Source: Cordia subcordata (Eukaryota > Streptophyta > Magnoliopsida > Boraginales > Cordiaceae). Taken from it: DNA of 64,000 nucleotides. The notes beneath the pieces are model-generated. The model worked only from the letters and a program-made list of their open reading frames with translations. It made no database searches and was not told where the DNA came from. The position numbers were made by a program, and so were the translations under genes. The stretch is from the NCBI GenBank assembly GCA_028554755.1, contig JAPTOF010000016.1:14628001-14692000 (forward strand). Direction: 5' to 3'. Below, piece after piece: positions 45,970 through 60,351 of the stretch; positions within the stretch are counted from its first letter, which is position 1, and every line of letters starts with the position of its first letter.

Positions 45970-48026
45970 GCGGGATAAGTAAGAAATTAAAATTACTTCA
46001 TGAAAGCTGTACATGTACAAAAGTTGTGGAGGGGCCTATACAATGATATCTTCAAGTCTCCACATTTTACGTAGAGCTTTGTTCAAAGATGAAGACTGAA
46101 ATTTTCTACCAAAACAGAGTTTAACTCTAACATCATCAAAAACAGCATCAAAAATAAGTTCCTCGGTTCTTGCTTGATTCTTGAAGATTCGTTGATTCCT
46201 TTCAACCCAAATGTTGTAGATGGCTGCCCCAAGAAGATGCTTGAGAATTGTGGCTTTCAAATGTTTTTCAAGGGCAAAGGGAGTGAGGAAATCAATAATA
46301 TCAGGCCAACAAATCAGATTTTCAGGAACAAGAGTAAGTCGCAAACCCTTTCTCCAAATCCTCCTTGTGAAGCAACATTCAAAGAAGAGATGCTCTCCAG
46401 TCTCACAACCCACGTTGCGAAAGGTACACGAAGGATTGATATTAAGCCCCCAATGTAAGACTCTGAATTTTGTGCTAAGGCGGTCACGGGATGCAAGCCA
46501 AGCAACGGTTGTGCTTTGGGTTATGCCTCTTGTGCCAAATGAGATTGAAACCTTCAAAATGAGTGCCTTTTCTTCGAATACTATCCCAAGTGTGATTGAA
46601 AGTAAAGCTTCCACTTGGGGAAAGATTCCATGAAATTCTATCCATTGTGCTTTCGTTAAGACTAAATTCTGGAACATCAACATGGGAGAGATGCATTGGC
46701 CAATTCCAAGAACCATCAATGAAAATCTCACATACCTTTGCGTGAATTGGGGGATGTGGAATGGCATTTGTCCATTGCTCAAAGGGAGAACCATCTTTGT
46801 GCCAATTATCGCTCCAAAAGAAGGTGTTTGCTCCATTTCCAACCTTGTGCTCAAGGAATCTTTTTGCAATGGGACGGCAGCCAAGAAGTGTTTTAAAAAC
46901 CCAACTTGCCTCCTTGGGAACTTGTGAATTCCAAATGGAAGAGTCTTTGATATAATTTGCTTGAACCCATTGACTCCACAGTGTTTCTTAATGAATGGAG
47001 AAGCTAGGAGTTTTAATCCAATCCACAAACTTTTTGGGAAATCCCAAAGCAAGAAGAGTGCGTTCAACGAATCTCCAATTCAAGGAGTCAAAAGCTTTCA
47101 TAATATCAACTTTAAATGCACATCTTGTGGAAATATGTCTCCTTTGATAACCTCTCACGATGTCACGAGCAATAAGGATATTTTCGTGGATGAGCCCACC
47201 CTTAATGAATGCTGATTGATTCCAAGAGATGAAGTTGGGTAAGCATACCTTTATCCTATTTGCAATGATCTTTGAGATGCACTTGTAGATGGTGTTACAA
47301 CATGATATTGGCCTATAATCCTTGACCATGGAGGGATTTGAAGTTTTTGGCACAAGAGTAACAATTGTGGCATTTACCTCTTTGAGGAGATTGCTTGATT
47401 CAAAAAAAGACCTGATTGCATTCAATGCATCCTTCCCCACAATCTCCCACGCAACCTTGTAAAAATGGGAAGTGCAGCCATCCGGACCCGGGCTTTTGTT
47501 TGGGTAGAGAGAAAAAAGCGCATTCTTGATTTCACCATCGGTTAGAGGAGCAATGGTGGTGGCAGCAAATTCATGATCAATTTGCTTGCCAATAATATTT
47601 TTCAAAAGATCAACGTTTATGCTTGTGGAGGATTCAGCACCAAGAAGCTTCTTGAAATAGCCAACGAATTCCTCTTTCACTTCGTCATCTTCAAGGAGAG
47701 TATGACCATTCTCATTCTTGATAGCATGGATAGTGTTATTGAGCTTCCTTCCTTTAACCACATTATGGAAGAATTTTGTATTTGCATCTCCTTCTTTGAT
47801 CCAAGAAAGTCTTGACTTTTGGTAAAGCATGGCCTTTCGCTTTGCATCAAGCTCCTCCAATTTGCTCAAAATGCTTTTCTCCTTATCAATGAGAGAGTAA
47901 TTATGCTCACCATTGAGGATAGAAAATTGAACACTCTCGAGCTCTTCCCTAAGATTTTTGATGACTAACGGAACGGCAGCAAAATGCTCTTTGTCGAAGG
48001 ATTTCGTGGGAGAAGATGTTTTTTTT
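45970..48026 (-). pseudogene. Unit C8: L1-a, long C-terminal frame
   Basis: 2057 bp. RT N-terminal frame 47869-46988 (293 codons, with Gln to Arg in the linker from ctttcgc). C-terminal frame open from VAWLASRD (about 46500) to the stop at 46036; upstream of that it is shifted by the s5 ggttg deletion. Sites: s1 cagcatc, s2 caggaac (Pro codon changed), s3 and s4 full. It keeps gtaaaaatggg, the array-B base, near 47460. Confidence 0.92.
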
Positions 48027-50082
48027 GCGGGATAAGTAAGAAATTAAAATTACTTCATGAAAGCTGTACATGTACAAAAGTTGTGGAGGGGCCTATACAA
48101 TGATATCTTCAAGTCTCCACATTTTACGTAGAGCTTTGTTCAAAGATGAAGACTGAAATTTTCTACCAAAACAGAGTTTAACTCTAACATCATCAAAAAC
48201 AGTATCAAAAATAAGTTCCTCGGTTCTTGCTTGATTCTTGAAGATTCGTTGATTCCTTTCAACCCAAATGTTGTAGATGGCTGCCCCAAGAAGATGCTTG
48301 AGAATTGTGGCTTTCAAATGTTTTTCAAGGGCAAAGGGAGTGAGGAAATCAATAATATCAGGCCAACAAATCAGATTTTCCGGAACAAGAGTAAGTCGCA
48401 AACCCTTTCTCCAAATCCTCCTTGTGAAGCAACATTCAAAGAAGAGATGCTCTCCAGTCTCACAACCCACGTTGCGAAAGGTACACGAAGGATTGATATT
48501 AAGCCCCCAATGTAAGACTCTGAATTTTGTGCTAAGGCGGTCACGGGATGCAAGCCAAGCAACGGTTGTGCTTTGGGTTATGCCTCTTGTGCCAAATGAG
48601 ATTGAAACCTTCAAAATGAGTGCCTTTTCTTCGAATACTATCCCAAGTGTGATTGAAAGTAAAGCTTCCACTTGGGGAAAGATTCCATGAAATTCTATCC
48701 ATTGTGCTTTCGTTAAGACTAAATTCTGGAACATCAACATGGGAGAGATGCATTGGCCAATTCCAAGAACCATCAATGAAAATCTCACATACCTTTGCGT
48801 GAATTGGGGGATGTGGAATGGCATTTGTCCATTGCTCAAAGGGAGAACCATCTTTGTGCCAATTATCGCTCCAAAAGAAGGTGTTTGCTCCATTTCCAAC
48901 CTTGTGCTCAAGGAATCTTTTTGCAATGGGACGGCAGCCAAGAAGTGTTTTAAAAACCCAACTTGCCTCCTTGGGAACTTGTGAATTCCAAATGGAAGAG
49001 TCTTTGATATAATTTGCTTGAACCCATTGACTCCACAGTGTTTCTTAATGAATGGAGAAGCTAGGAGTTTTAATCCAATCCACAAACTTTTTGGGAAATC
49101 CCAAAGCAAGAAGAGTGCGTTCAACGAATCTCCAATTCAAGGAGTCAAAAGCTTTCATAATATCAACTTTAAATGCACATCTTGTGGAAATATGTCTCCT
49201 TTGATAACCTCTCACGATGTCACGAGCAATAAGGATATTTTCGTGGATGAGCCCACCCTTAATGAATGCTGATTGATTCCAAGAGATGAAGTTGGGTAAG
49301 CATACCTTTATCCTATTTGCAATGATCTTTGAGATGCACTTGTAGATGGTGTTACAACATGATATTGGCCTATAATCCTTGACCATGGAGGGATTTGAAG
49401 TTTTTGGCACAAGAGTAACAATTGTGGCATTTACCTCTTTGAGGAGATTGCTTGATTCAAAAAAAGACCTGATTGCATTCAATGCATCCTTCCCACAATC
49501 TCCCACGCAACCTTGTGAAAATGGGAAGTGCAGCCATCCGGACCCGGGCTTTTGTTTGGGTAGAGAGAAAAAAGCGCATTCTTGATTTCACCATCGGTTA
49601 GAGGAGCAATGGTGGTGGCAGCAAATTCATGATCAATTTGCTTGCCAATAATATTTTTCAAAAGATCAACGTTTATGCTTGTGGAGGATTCAGCACCAAG
49701 AAGCTTCTTGAAATAGCCAACGAATTCCTCTTTCACTTCGTCATCTTCAAGGAGAGTATGACCATTCTCATTCTTGATAGCATGGATAGTGTTATTGAGC
49801 TTCCTTCCTTTAACCACATTATGGAAGAATTTTGTATTTGCATCTCCTTCTTTGATCCAAGAAAGTCTTGACTTTTGGTAAAGCATGGCCTTTTGCTTTG
49901 CATCAAGCTCCTCCAATTTGCTCAAAATGCTTTTCTCCTTATCAATGAGAGAGTAATTATGCTCACCATTGAGGATAGAAAATTGAACACTCTCGAGCTC
50001 TTCCCTAAGATTTTTGATGACTAACGGAACGGCAGCAAAATGCTCTTTGTCGAAGGATTTCGTGGGAGAAGATGTTTTTTTT
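48027..50082 (-). pseudogene. Unit C9: L1-a
   Basis: 2056 bp. The RT N-terminal frame is broken near 49493 by s6 ccc into 49506-49045 and 49925-49479. The C-terminal frame is in register from about 48560 to the stop at 48093. Sites: s1 cagtatc, s2 ccgg, s3 ctccagtc, s5 ggttg. Confidence 0.92.
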
Positions 50083-52134
50083 GCGGGATAAGTAAGAAAT
50101 TAAAATTACTTCATGAAAGCTGTACATGTACAAAAGTTGTGGAGGGGCCTATACAATGATATCTTCAAGTCTCCACATTTTACGTAGAGCTTTGTTCAAA
50201 GATGAAGACTGAAATTTTCTACCAAAACAGAGTTTAACTCTAACATCATCAAAAACAGATCAAAAATAAGTTCCTCGGTTCTTGCTTGATTCTTGAAGAT
50301 TCGTTGATTCCTTTCAACCCAAATGTTGTAGATGGCTGCCCCAAGAAGATGCTTGAGAATTGTGGCTTTCAAATGTTTTTCAAGGGCAAAGGGAGTGAGG
50401 AAATCAATAATATCAGGCCAACAAATCAGATTTTCCGAACAAGAGTAAGTCGCAAACCCTTTCTCCAAATCCTCCTTGTGAAGCAACATTCAAAGAAGAG
50501 ATGCTCTCAGTCTCACAACCCACGTTGCGAAAGGTACACGAAGGATTGATATTAAGCCCCAATGTAAGACTCTGAATTTTGTGCTAAGGCGGTCACGGGA
50601 TGCAAGCCAAGCAACGGCTGTGCTTTGGGTTATGCCTCTTGTGCCAAATGAGATTGAAACCTTCAAAATGAGTGCCTTTTCTTCGAATACTATCCCAAGT
50701 GTGATTGAAAGTAAAGCTTCCACTTGGGGAAAGATTCCATGAAATTCTATCCATTGTGCTTTCGTTAAGACTAAATTCTGGAACATCAACATGGGAGAGA
50801 TGCATTGGCCAATTCCAAGAACCATCAATGAAAATCTCACATACCTTTGCGTGAATTGGGGGATGTGGAATGGCATTTGTCCATTGCTCAAAGGGAGAAC
50901 CATCTTTGTGCCAATTATCGCTCCAAAAGAAGGTGTTTGCTCCATTTCCAACCTTGTGCTCAAGGAATCTTTTTGCAATGGGACGGCAGCCAAGAAGTGT
51001 TTTAAAAACCCAACTTGCCTCCTTGGGAACTTGTGAATTCCAAATGGAAGAGTCTTTGATATAATTTGCTTGAACCCATTGACTCCACAGTGTTTCTTAA
51101 TGAATGGAGAAGCTAGGAGTTTTAATCCAATCCACAAACTTTTTGGGAAATCCCAAAGCAAGAAGAGTGCGTTCAACGAATCTCCAATTCAAGGAGTCAA
51201 AAGCTTTCATAATATCAACTTTAAATGCACATCTTGTGGAAATATGTCTCCTTTGATAACCTCTCACGATGTCACGAGCAATAAGGATATTTTCGTGGAT
51301 GAGCCCACCCTTAATGAATGCTGATTGATTCCAAGAGATGAAGTTGGGTAAGCATACCTTTATCCTATTTGCAATGATCTTTGAGATGCACTTGTAGATG
51401 GTGTTACAACATGATATTGGCCTATAATCCTTGACCATGGAGGGATTTGAAGTTTTTGGCACAAGAGTAACAATTGTGGCATTTACCTCTTTGAGGAGAT
51501 TGCTTGATTCAAAAAAAGACCTGATTGCATTCAATGCATCCTTCCCCACAATCTCCCACGCAACCTTGTGAAAATGGGAAGTGCAGCCATCCGGACCCGG
51601 GCTTTTGTTTGGGTAGAGAGAAAAAAGCGCATTCTTGATTTCACCATCGGTTAGAGGAGCAATGGTGGTGGCAGCAAATTCATGATCAATTTGCTTGCCA
51701 ATAATATTTTTCAAAAGATCAACGTTTATGCTTGTGGAGGATTCAGCACCAAGAAGCTTCTTGAAATAGCCAACGAATTCCTCTTTCACTTCGTCATCTT
51801 CAAGGAGAGTATGACCATTCTCATTCTTGATAGCATGGATAGTGTTATTGAGCTTCCTTCCTTTAACCACATTATGGAAGAATTTTGTATTTGCATCTCC
51901 TTCTTTGATCCAAGAAAGTCTTGACTTTTGGTAAAGCATGGCCTTTGCTTTGCATCAAGCTCCTCCAATTTGCTCAAAATGCTTTTCTCCTTATCAATGA
52001 GAGAGTAATTATGCTCACCATTGAGGATAGAAAATTGAACACTCTCGAGCTCTTCCCTAAGATTTTTGATGACTAACGGAACGGCAGCAAAATGCTCTTT
52101 GTCGAAGGATTTCGTGGGAGAAGATGTTTTTTTT
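50083..52134 (-). pseudogene. Unit C10: L1-a, apparent duplicate of C7
   Basis: 2052 bp. RT N-terminal frame 51939-51097 (280 codons); C-terminal piece 50489-50196; core-deletion TAA at 51097. Every variable site compared matches C7, and all its frames lie exactly 6165 bp from those of C7. Confidence 0.92.
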
Positions 52135-54187
52135 GCGGGATAAGTAAGAAATTAAAATTACTTCATGAAAGCTGTACATGTACAAAAGTTGTGGAGGGGC
52201 CTATACAATGATATCTTCAAGTCTCCACATTTTACGTAGAGCTTTGTTCAAAGATGAAGACTGAAATTTTCTACCAAAACAGAGTTTAACTCTAACATCA
52301 TCAAAAACAGTATCAAAAATAAGTTCCTCGGTTCTTGCTTGATTCTTGAAGATTCGTTGATTCCTTTCAACCCAAATGTTGTAGATGGCTGCCCCAAGAA
52401 GATGCTTGAGAATTGTGGCTTTCAAATGTTTTTCAAGGGCAAAGGGAGTGAGGAAATCAATAATATCAGGCCAACAAATCAGATTTTCCGAACAAGAGTA
52501 AGTCGCAAACCCTTTCTCCAAATCCTCCTTGTGAAGCAACATTCAAAGAAGAGATGCTCTCCGTCTCACAACCCACGTTGCGAAAGGTACACGAAGGATT
52601 GATATTAAGCCCCAATGTAAGACTCTGAATTTTGTGCTAAGGCGGTCACGGGATGCAAGCCAAGCAACGGTTGTGCTTTGGGTTATGCCTCTTGTGCCAA
52701 ATGAGATTGAAACCTTCAAAATGAGTGCCTTTTCTTCGAATACTATCCCAAGTGTGATTGAAAGTAAAGCTTCCACTTGGGGAAAGATTCCATGAAATTC
52801 TATCCATTGTGCTTTCGTTAAGACTAAATTCTGGAACATCAACATGGGAGAGATGCATTGGCCAATTCCAAGAACCATCAATGAAAATCTCACATACCTT
52901 TGCGTGAATTGGGGGATGTGGAATGGCATTTGTCCATTGCTCAAAGGGAGAACCATCTTTGTGCCAATTATCGCTCCAAAAGAAGGTGTTTGCTCCATTT
53001 CCAACCTTGTGCTCAAGGAATCTTTTTGCAATGGGACGGCAGCCAAGAAGTGTTTTAAAAACCCAACTTGCCTCCTTGGGAACTTGTGAATTCCAAATGG
53101 AAGAGTCTTTGATATAATTTGCTTGAACCCATTGACTCCACAGTGTTTCTTAATGAATGGAGAAGCTAGGAGTTTTAATCCAATCCACAAACTTTTTGGG
53201 AAATCCCAAAGCAAGAAGAGTGCGTTCAACGAATCTCCAATTCAAGGAGTCAAAAGCTTTCATAATATCAACTTTAAATGCACATCTTGTGGAAATATGT
53301 CTCCTTTGATAACCTCTCACGATGTCACGAGCAATAAGGATATTTTCGTGGATGAGCCCACCCTTAATGAATGCTGATTGATTCCAAGAGATGAAGTTGG
53401 GTAAGCATACCTTTATCCTATTTGCAATGATCTTTGAGATGCACTTGTAGATGGTGTTACAACATGATATTGGCCTATAATCCTTGACCATGGAGGGATT
53501 TGAAGTTTTTGGCACAAGAGTAACAATTGTGGCATTTACCTCTTTGAGGAGATTGCTTGATTCAAAAAAAGACCTGATTGCATTCAATGCATCCTTCCCA
53601 CAATCTCCCACGCAACCTTGTGAAAATGGGAAGTGCAGCCATCCGGACCCGGGCTTTTGTTTGGGTAGAGAGAAAAAAGCGCATTCTTGATTTCACCATC
53701 GGTTAGAGGAGCAATGGTGGTGGCAGCAAATTCATGATCAATTTGCTTGCCAATAATATTTTTCAAAAGATCAACGTTTATGCTTGTGGAGGATTCAGCA
53801 CCAAGAAGCTTCTTGAAATAGCCAACGAATTCCTCTTTCACTTCGTCATCTTCAAGGAGAGTATGACCATTCTCATTCTTGATAGCATGGATAGTGTTAT
53901 TGAGCTTCCTTCCTTTAACCACATTATGGAAGAATTTTGTATTTGCATCTCCTTCTTTGATCCAAGAAAGTCTTGACTTTTGGTAAAGCATGGCCTTTAG
54001 CTTTGCATCAAGCTCCTCCAATTTGCTCAAAATGCTTTTCTCCTTATCAATGAGAGAGTAATTATGCTCACCATTGAGGATAGAAAATTGAACACTCTCG
54101 AGCTCTTCCCTAAGATTTTTGATGACTAACGGAACGGCAGCAAAATGCTCTTTGTCGAAGGATTTCGTGGGAGAAGATGTTTTTTTT
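52135..54187 (-). pseudogene. Unit C11: L1-a
   Basis: 2053 bp. RT N-terminus split by s6 ccc into 53611-53150 and 54030-53584. C-terminal piece 52542-52201. Private s7 variant cctttagc (Gln to Leu in the linker). Sites: s1 cagtatc, s2 ccg, s3 ctccgtc, s5 ggttg. Confidence 0.92.
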
Positions 54188-56240
54188 GCGGGATAAGTAA
54201 GAAATTAAAATTACTTCATGAAAGCTGTACATGTACAAAAGTTGTGGAGGGGCCTATACAATGATATCTTCAAGTCTCCACATTTTACGTAGAGCTTTGT
54301 TCAAAGATGAAGACTGAAATTTTCTACCAAAACAGAGTTTAACTCTAACATCATCAAAAACAGTATCAAAAATAAGTTCCTCGGTTCTTGCTTGATTCTT
54401 GAAGATTCGTTGATTCCTTTCAACCCAAATGTTGTAGATGGCTGCCCCAAGAAGATGCTTGAGAATTGTGGCTTTCAAATGTTTTTCAAGGGCAAAGGGA
54501 GTGAGGAAATCAATAATATCAGGCCAACAAATCAGATTTTCCGAACAAGAGTAAGTCGCAAACCCTTTCTCCAAATCCTCCTTGTGAAGCAACATTCAAA
54601 GAAGAGATGCTCTCCGTCTCACAACCCACGTTGCGAAAGGTACACGAAGGATTGATATTAAGCCCCAATGTAAGACTCTGAATTTTGTGCTAAGGCGGTC
54701 ACGGGATGCAAGCCAAGCAACGGCTGTGCTTTGGGTTATGCCTCTTGTGCCAAATGAGATTGAAACCTTCAAAATGAGTGCCTTTTCTTCGAATACTATC
54801 CCAAGTGTGATTGAAAGTAAAGCTTCCACTTGGGGAAAGATTCCATGAAATTCTATCCATTGTGCTTTCGTTAAGACTAAATTCTGGAACATCAACATGG
54901 GAGAGATGCATTGGCCAATTCCAAGAACCATCAATGAAAATCTCACATACCTTTGCGTGAATTGGGGGATGTGGAATGGCATTTGTCCATTGCTCAAAGG
55001 GAGAACCATCTTTGTGCCAATTATCGCTCCAAAAGAAGGTGTTTGCTCCATTTCCAACCTTGTGCTCAAGGAATCTTTTTGCAATGGGACGGCAGCCAAG
55101 AAGTGTTTTAAAAACCCAACTTGCCTCCTTGGGAACTTGTGAATTCCAAATGGAAGAGTCTTTGATATAATTTGCTTGAACCCATTGACTCCACAGTGTT
55201 TCTTAATGAATGGAGAAGCTAGGAGTTTTAATCCAATCCACAAACTTTTTGGGAAATCCCAAAGCAAGAAGAGTGCGTTCAACGAATCTCCAATTCAAGG
55301 AGTCAAAAGCTTTCATAATATCAACTTTAAATGCACATCTTGTGGAAATATGTCTCCTTTGATAACCTCTCACGATGTCACGAGCAATAAGGATATTTTC
55401 GTGGATGAGCCCACCCTTAATGAATGCTGATTGATTCCAAGAGATGAAGTTGGGTAAGCATACCTTTATCCTATTTGCAATGATCTTTGAGATGCACTTG
55501 TAGATGGTGTTACAACATGATATTGGCCTATAATCCTTGACCATGGAGGGATTTGAAGTTTTTGGCACAAGAGTAACAATTGTGGCATTTACCTCTTTGA
55601 GGAGATTGCTTGATTCAAAAAAAGACCTGATTGCATTCAATGCATCCTTCCCCACAATCTCCCACGCAACCTTGTGAAAATGGGAAGTGCAGCCATCCGG
55701 ACCCGGGCTTTTGTTTGGGTAGAGAGAAAAAAGCGCATTCTTGATTTCACCATCGGTTAGAGGAGCAATGGTGGTGGCAGCAAATTCATGATCAATTTGC
55801 TTGCCAATAATATTTTTCAAAAGATCAACGTTTATGCTTGTGGAGGATTCAGCACCAAGAAGCTTCTTGAAATAGCCAACGAATTCCTCTTTCACTTCGT
55901 CATCTTCAAGGAGAGTATGACCATTCTCATTCTTGATAGCATGGATAGTGTTATTGAGCTTCCTTCCTTTAACCACATTATGGAAGAATTTTGTATTTGC
56001 ATCTCCTTCTTTGATCCAAGAAAGTCTTGACTTTTGGTAAAGCATGGCCTTTGCTTTGCATCAAGCTCCTCCAATTTGCTCAAAATGCTTTTCTCCTTAT
56101 CAATGAGAGAGTAATTATGCTCACCATTGAGGATAGAAAATTGAACACTCTCGAGCTCTTCCCTAAGATTTTTGATGACTAACGGAACGGCAGCAAAATG
56201 CTCTTTGTCGAAGGATTTCGTGGGAGAAGATGTTTTTTTT
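54188..56240 (-). pseudogene. Unit C12: L1-a
   Basis: 2053 bp. RT N-terminal frame 56045-55203 (280 codons, s7 ttt). C-terminal piece 54595-54254. Sites: s1 cagtatc, s2 ccg, s3 ctccgtc, s5 ggctg, s6 cccc. Confidence 0.92.
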
Positions 56241-58298
56241 GCGGGATAAGTAAGAAATTAAAATTACTTCATGAAAGCTGTACATGTACAAAAGTTGTGG
56301 AGGGGCCTATACAATGATATCTTCAAGTCTCCACATTTTACGTAGAGCTTTGTTCAAAGATGAAGACTGAAATTTTCTACCAAAACAGAGTTTAACTCTA
56401 ACATCATCAAAAACAGTATCAAAAATAAGTTCCTCGGTTCTTGCTTGATTCTTGAAGATTCGTTGATTCCTTTCAACCCAAATGTTGTAGATGGCTGCCC
56501 CAAGAAGATGCTTGAGAATTGTGGCTTTCAAATGTTTTTCAAGGGCAAAGGGAGTGAGGAAATCAATAATATCAGGCCAACAAATCAGATTTTCCGGAAC
56601 AAGAGTAAGTCGCAAACCCTTTCTCCAAATCCTCCTTGTGAAGCAACATTCAAAGAAGAGATGCTCTCCAGTCTCACAACCCACGTTGCGAAAGGTACAC
56701 GAAGGATTGATATTAAGCCCCCAATGTAAGACTCTGAATTTTGTGCTAAGGCGGTCACGGGATGCAAGCCAAGCAACCACACAAAACTTTGGGTTATGCC
56801 TCTTGTGCCAAATGAGATTGAAACCTTCAAAATGAGTGCCTTTTCTTCGAATACTATCCCAAGTGTGATTGAAAGTAAAGCTTCCACTTGGGGAAAGATT
56901 CCATGAAATTCTATCCATTGTGCTTTCGTTAAGACTAAATTCTGGAACATCAACATGGGAGAGATGCATTGGCCAATTCCAAGAACCATCAATGAAAATC
57001 TCACATACCTTTGCGTGAATTGGGGGATGTGGAATGGCATTTGTCCATTGCTCAAAGGGAGAACCATCTTTGTGCCAATTATCGCTCCAAAAGAAGGTGT
57101 TTGCTCCATTTCCAACCTTGTGCTCAAGGAATCTTTTTGCAATGGGACGGCAGCCAAGAAGTGTTTTAAAAACCCAACTTGCCTCCTTGGGAACTTGTGA
57201 ATTCCAAATGGAAGAGTCTTTGATATAATTTGCTTGAACCCATTGACTCCACAGTGTTTCTTAATGAATGGAGAAGCTAGGAGTTTTAATCCAATCCACA
57301 AACTTTTTGGGAAATCCCAAAGCAAGAAGAGTGCGTTCAACGAATCTCCAATTCAAGGAGTCAAAAGCTTTCATAATATCAACTTTAAATGCACATCTTG
57401 TGGAAATATGTCTCCTTTGATAACCTCTCACGATGTCACGAGCAATAAGGATATTTTCGTGGATGAGCCCACCCTTAATGAATGCTGATTGATTCCAAGA
57501 GATGAAGTTGGGTAAGCATACCTTTATCCTATTTGCAATGATCTTTGAGATGCACTTGTAGATGGTGTTACAACATGATATTGGCCTATAATCCTTGACC
57601 ATGGAGGGATTTGAAGTTTTTGGCACAAGAGTAACAATTGTGGCATTTACCTCTTTGAGGAGATTGCTTGATTCAAAAAAAGACCTGATTGCATTCAATG
57701 CATCCTTCCCCACAATCTCCCACGCAACCTTGTGAAAATGGGAAGTGCAGCCATCCGGACCCGGGCTTTTGTTTGGGTAGAGAGAAAAAAGCGCATTCTT
57801 GATTTCACCATCGGTTAGAGGAGCAATGGTGGTGGCAGCAAATTCATGATCAATTTGCTTGCCAATAATATTTTTCAAAAGATCAACGTTTATGCTTGTG
57901 GAGGATTCAGCACCAAGAAGCTTCTTGAAATAGCCAACGAATTCCTCTTTCACTTCGTCATCTTCAAGGAGAGTATGACCATTCTCATTCTTGATAGCAT
58001 GGATAGTGTTATTGAGCTTCCTTCCTTTAACCACATTATGGAAGAATTTTGTATTTGCATCTCCTTCTTTGATCCAAGAAAGTCTTGACTTTTGGTAAAG
58101 CATGGCCTTTGCTTTGCATCAAGCTCCTCCAATTTGCTCAAAATGCTTTTCTCCTTATCAATGAGAGAGTAATTATGCTCACCATTGAGGATAGAAAATT
58201 GAACACTCTCGAGCTCTTCCCTAAGATTTTTGATGACTAACGGAACGGCAGCAAAATGCTCTTTGTCGAAGGATTTCGTGGGAGAAGATGTTTTTTTT
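56241..58298 (-). pseudogene. Unit C13: L1-a, zinc frame intact with private patch
   Basis: 2058 bp, the longest C unit. Zinc-domain frame 56969-56307 is continuous. At s5 it reads caaccacacaaaac (about 56775-56788) instead of caacgaagctgtgc, changing residues just before VAWLASRD but keeping length. RT N-terminal frame 58103-57261 (s7 ttt). Sites s2-s4 full. Confidence 0.92.
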
Positions 58299-60351
58299 GC
58301 GGGATAAGTAAGAAATTAAAATTACTTCATGAAAGCTGTACATGTACAAAAGTTGTGGAGGGGCCTATACAATGATATCTTCAAGTCTCCACATTTTACG
58401 TAGAGCTTTGTTCAAAGATGAAGACTGAAATTTTCTACCAAAACAGAGTTTAACTCTAACATCATCAAAAACAGTATCAAAAATAAGTTCCTCGGTTCTT
58501 GCTTGATTCTTGAAGATTCGTTGATTCCTTTCAACCCAAATGTTGTAGATGGCTGCCCCAAGAAGATGCTTGAGAATTGTGGCTTTCAAATGTTTTTCAA
58601 GGGCAAAGGGAGTGAGGAAATCAATAATATCAGGCCAACAAATCAGATTTTCCGAACAAGAGTAAGTCGCAAACCCTTTCTCCAAATCCTCCTTGTGAAG
58701 CAACATTCAAAGAAGAGATGCTCTCCGTCTCACAACCCACGTTGCGAAAGGTACACGAAGGATTGATATTAAGCCCCAATGTAAGACTCTGAATTTTGTG
58801 CTAAGGCGGTCACGGGATGCAAGCCAAGCAACGGCTGTGCTTTGGGTTATGCCTCTTGTGCCAAATGAGATTGAAACCTTCAAAATGAGTGCCTTTTCTT
58901 CGAATACTATCCCAAGTGTGATTGAAAGTAAAGCTTCCACTTGGGGAAAGATTCCATGAAATTCTATCCATTGTGCTTTCGTTAAGACTAAATTCTGGAA
59001 CATCAACATGGGAGAGATGCATTGGCCAATTCCAAGAACCATCAATGAAAATCTCACATACCTTTGCGTGAATTGGGGGATGTGGAATGGCATTTGTCCA
59101 TTGCTCAAAGGGAGAACCATCTTTGTGCCAATTATCGCTCCAAAAGAAGGTGTTTGCTCCATTTCCAACCTTGTGCTCAAGGAATCTTTTTGCAATGGGA
59201 CGGCAGCCAAGAAGTGTTTTAAAAACCCAACTTGCCTCCTTGGGAACTTGTGAATTCCAAATGGAAGAGTCTTTGATATAATTTGCTTGAACCCATTGAC
59301 TCCACAGTGTTTCTTAATGAATGGAGAAGCTAGGAGTTTTAATCCAATCCACAAACTTTTTGGGAAATCCCAAAGCAAGAAGAGTGCGTTCAACGAATCT
59401 CCAATTCAAGGAGTCAAAAGCTTTCATAATATCAACTTTAAATGCACATCTTGTGGAAATATGTCTCCTTTGATAACCTCTCACGATGTCACGAGCAATA
59501 AGGATATTTTCGTGGATGAGCCCACCCTTAATGAATGCTGATTGATTCCAAGAGATGAAGTTGGGTAAGCATACCTTTATCCTATTTGCAATGATCTTTG
59601 AGATGCACTTGTAGATGGTGTTACAACATGATATTGGCCTATAATCCTTGACCATGGAGGGATTTGAAGTTTTTGGCACAAGAGTAACAATTGTGGCATT
59701 TACCTCTTTGAGGAGATTGCTTGATTCAAAAAAAGACCTGATTGCATTCAATGCATCCTTCCCACAATCTCCCACGCAACCTTGTGAAAATGGGAAGTGC
59801 AGCCATCCGGACCCGGGCTTTTGTTTGGGTAGAGAGAAAAAAGCGCATTCTTGATTTCACCATCGGTTAGAGGAGCAATGGTGGTGGCAGCAAATTCATG
59901 ATCAATTTGCTTGCCAATAATATTTTTCAAAAGATCAACGAATATGCTTGTGGAGGATTCAGCACCAAGAAGCTTCTTGAAATAGCCAACGAATTCCTCT
60001 TTCACTTCGTCATCTTCAAGGAGAGTATGACCATTCTCATTCTTGATAGCATGGATAGTGTTATTGAGCTTCCTTCCTTTAACCACATTATGGAAGAATT
60101 TTGTATTTGCATCTCCTTCTTTGATCCAAGAAAGTCTTGACTTTTGGTAAAGCATGGCCTTTTGCTTTGCATCAAGCTCCTCCAATTTGCTCAAAATGCT
60201 TTTCTCCTTATCAATGAGAGAGTAATTATGCTCACCATTGAGGATAGAAAATTGAACACTCTCGAGCTCTTCCCTAAGATTTTTGATGACTAACGGAACG
60301 GCAGCAAAATGCTCTTTGTCGAAGGATTTCGTGGGAGAAGATGTTTTTTTT
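58299..60351 (-). pseudogene. Unit C14: L1-a
   Basis: 2053 bp. RT N-terminus split by s6 ccc into 59775-59314 and 60194-59748. It has a private change near 59941 (aacgaatatgc for aacgtttatgc, Asn to Phe in SINVD). C-terminal piece 58706-58365. Sites: s1 cagtatc, s2 ccg, s3 ctccgtc, s5 ggctg. Confidence 0.92.

Noticed and set aside
46036..47067. 343-codon minus-strand frame in C8 (and similar long frames in other units) as one gene
   Set aside because: The first half (MNALFLLWDF...) is a shifted shadow of the RT and connection coding sequence; only the part from VAWLASRD to the stop is the true L1-a frame.
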